From assembly GCA_023428915.1 (NCBI GenBank), contig JAEYWL010000094.1:1-14900 (forward strand): a stretch of DNA of 14,900 bases, written 5' to 3'. This document shows positions 14,851 to 14,900 of this stretch, one piece after another. The notes beneath the pieces are model-generated. The model was not told the DNA's origin, made no database searches, and saw only the letters and a program-made list of their open reading frames with translations. Origin of the DNA: Verrucomicrobiota bacterium. GTDB lineage: Bacteria > Chlamydiota > Chlamydiia > Chlamydiales > JAEYWL01. Numbering within the stretch: position 1 is the stretch's first letter; the number at the start of each line of letters is the position of its first letter. A program made the translations under genes and the position numbers.

Positions 14851-14900
14851 ATGAAACACTATATAGGATTAGACGTTTCTTTGAAAACTACTGCAATATG
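14851..14900 (+). CDS. IS110-family transposase, N-terminal fragment cut by the window edge
   Basis: The open frame from ATG 14851 runs to the right edge and reads MKHYIGLDVSLKTTAI. This matches the N-terminus of IS110-family (DEDD) transposases, where the first catalytic Asp lies in the G(L/I)DVS segment; here it is Asp8. A strong aaaggag ribosome binding site lies 7 nt upstream, within a stem. Only 16 complete codons are visible, so whether the gene is intact, and whether it belongs to the IS110 or IS1111 subgroup, cannot be judged. Confidence 0.75.
   Translation, partial: MKHYIGLDVSLKTTAI

Overview
The window looks like chromosomal DNA of an environmental (amoeba-associated) member of the Chlamydiae, probably Parachlamydiales. 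I infer this from four things. The dxr-rseP tandem carries a long, chlamydial-style RseP. The dxr product is about 379 aa when read from a GTG start. There is a small protein with the paired hydrophobic segments typical of inclusion-membrane proteins. Base composition is moderate, and the intergenic regions are rich in palindromic elements. The genus cannot be fixed from sequence reading alone.

Layout, left to right. Positions 1-118 hold most of an inverted-repeat element that runs off the left edge. Then come a class I glutamine amidotransferase (pabA/trpG type, 136-732) and an overlapping membrane-anchored protein with kinase-like motifs (717-1517). Next is an NTF2/SnoaL-like gene broken by one in-frame TGA (1623-1988), which overlaps the start of a DUF917 gene by one base (1988-3097). 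Pyruvate kinase with the extra C-terminal domain (3244-5004) follows, with an Inc-like two-helix protein 6 nt behind it (5011-5520). A 163-bp imperfect hairpin element (5535-5697) separates these plus-strand genes from a minus-strand block.

The minus-strand block reads right to left. dxr (12556-11417) and rseP (11395-9446) lie 21 bp apart. After a 168-bp spacer with repeated ATCTTAATCT-type motifs comes a three-gene ABC-exporter operon (9277-5705). That operon encodes a heterodimeric type IV exporter whose second half is split into separate membrane and ATPase genes. The two ATPase domains have complementary defects, so one ATP site should be consensus and the other degenerate.

Divergent from dxr is an unrecognised 479-aa protein (12704-14143). 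It has a low-complexity A/P/S/T-rich N-terminal half, recurring W-containing motifs, a triple 9-residue repeat and a hydrophobic C-terminus; I regard it as a candidate secreted effector or host-membrane protein. The right edge (14144-14900) is mobile-element territory: a hairpin, a 195-bp MITE-like element with 39-bp terminal inverted repeats, and the first 50 bases of an IS110-family transposase. A 13-bp stem just before that transposase sequesters its ribosome binding site.

The items most worth following up are the structured leader of the IS110 gene, the nested-hairpin MITE, the split asymmetric ABC exporter, the kinase-like membrane protein and the TGA-interrupted NTF2-like gene.
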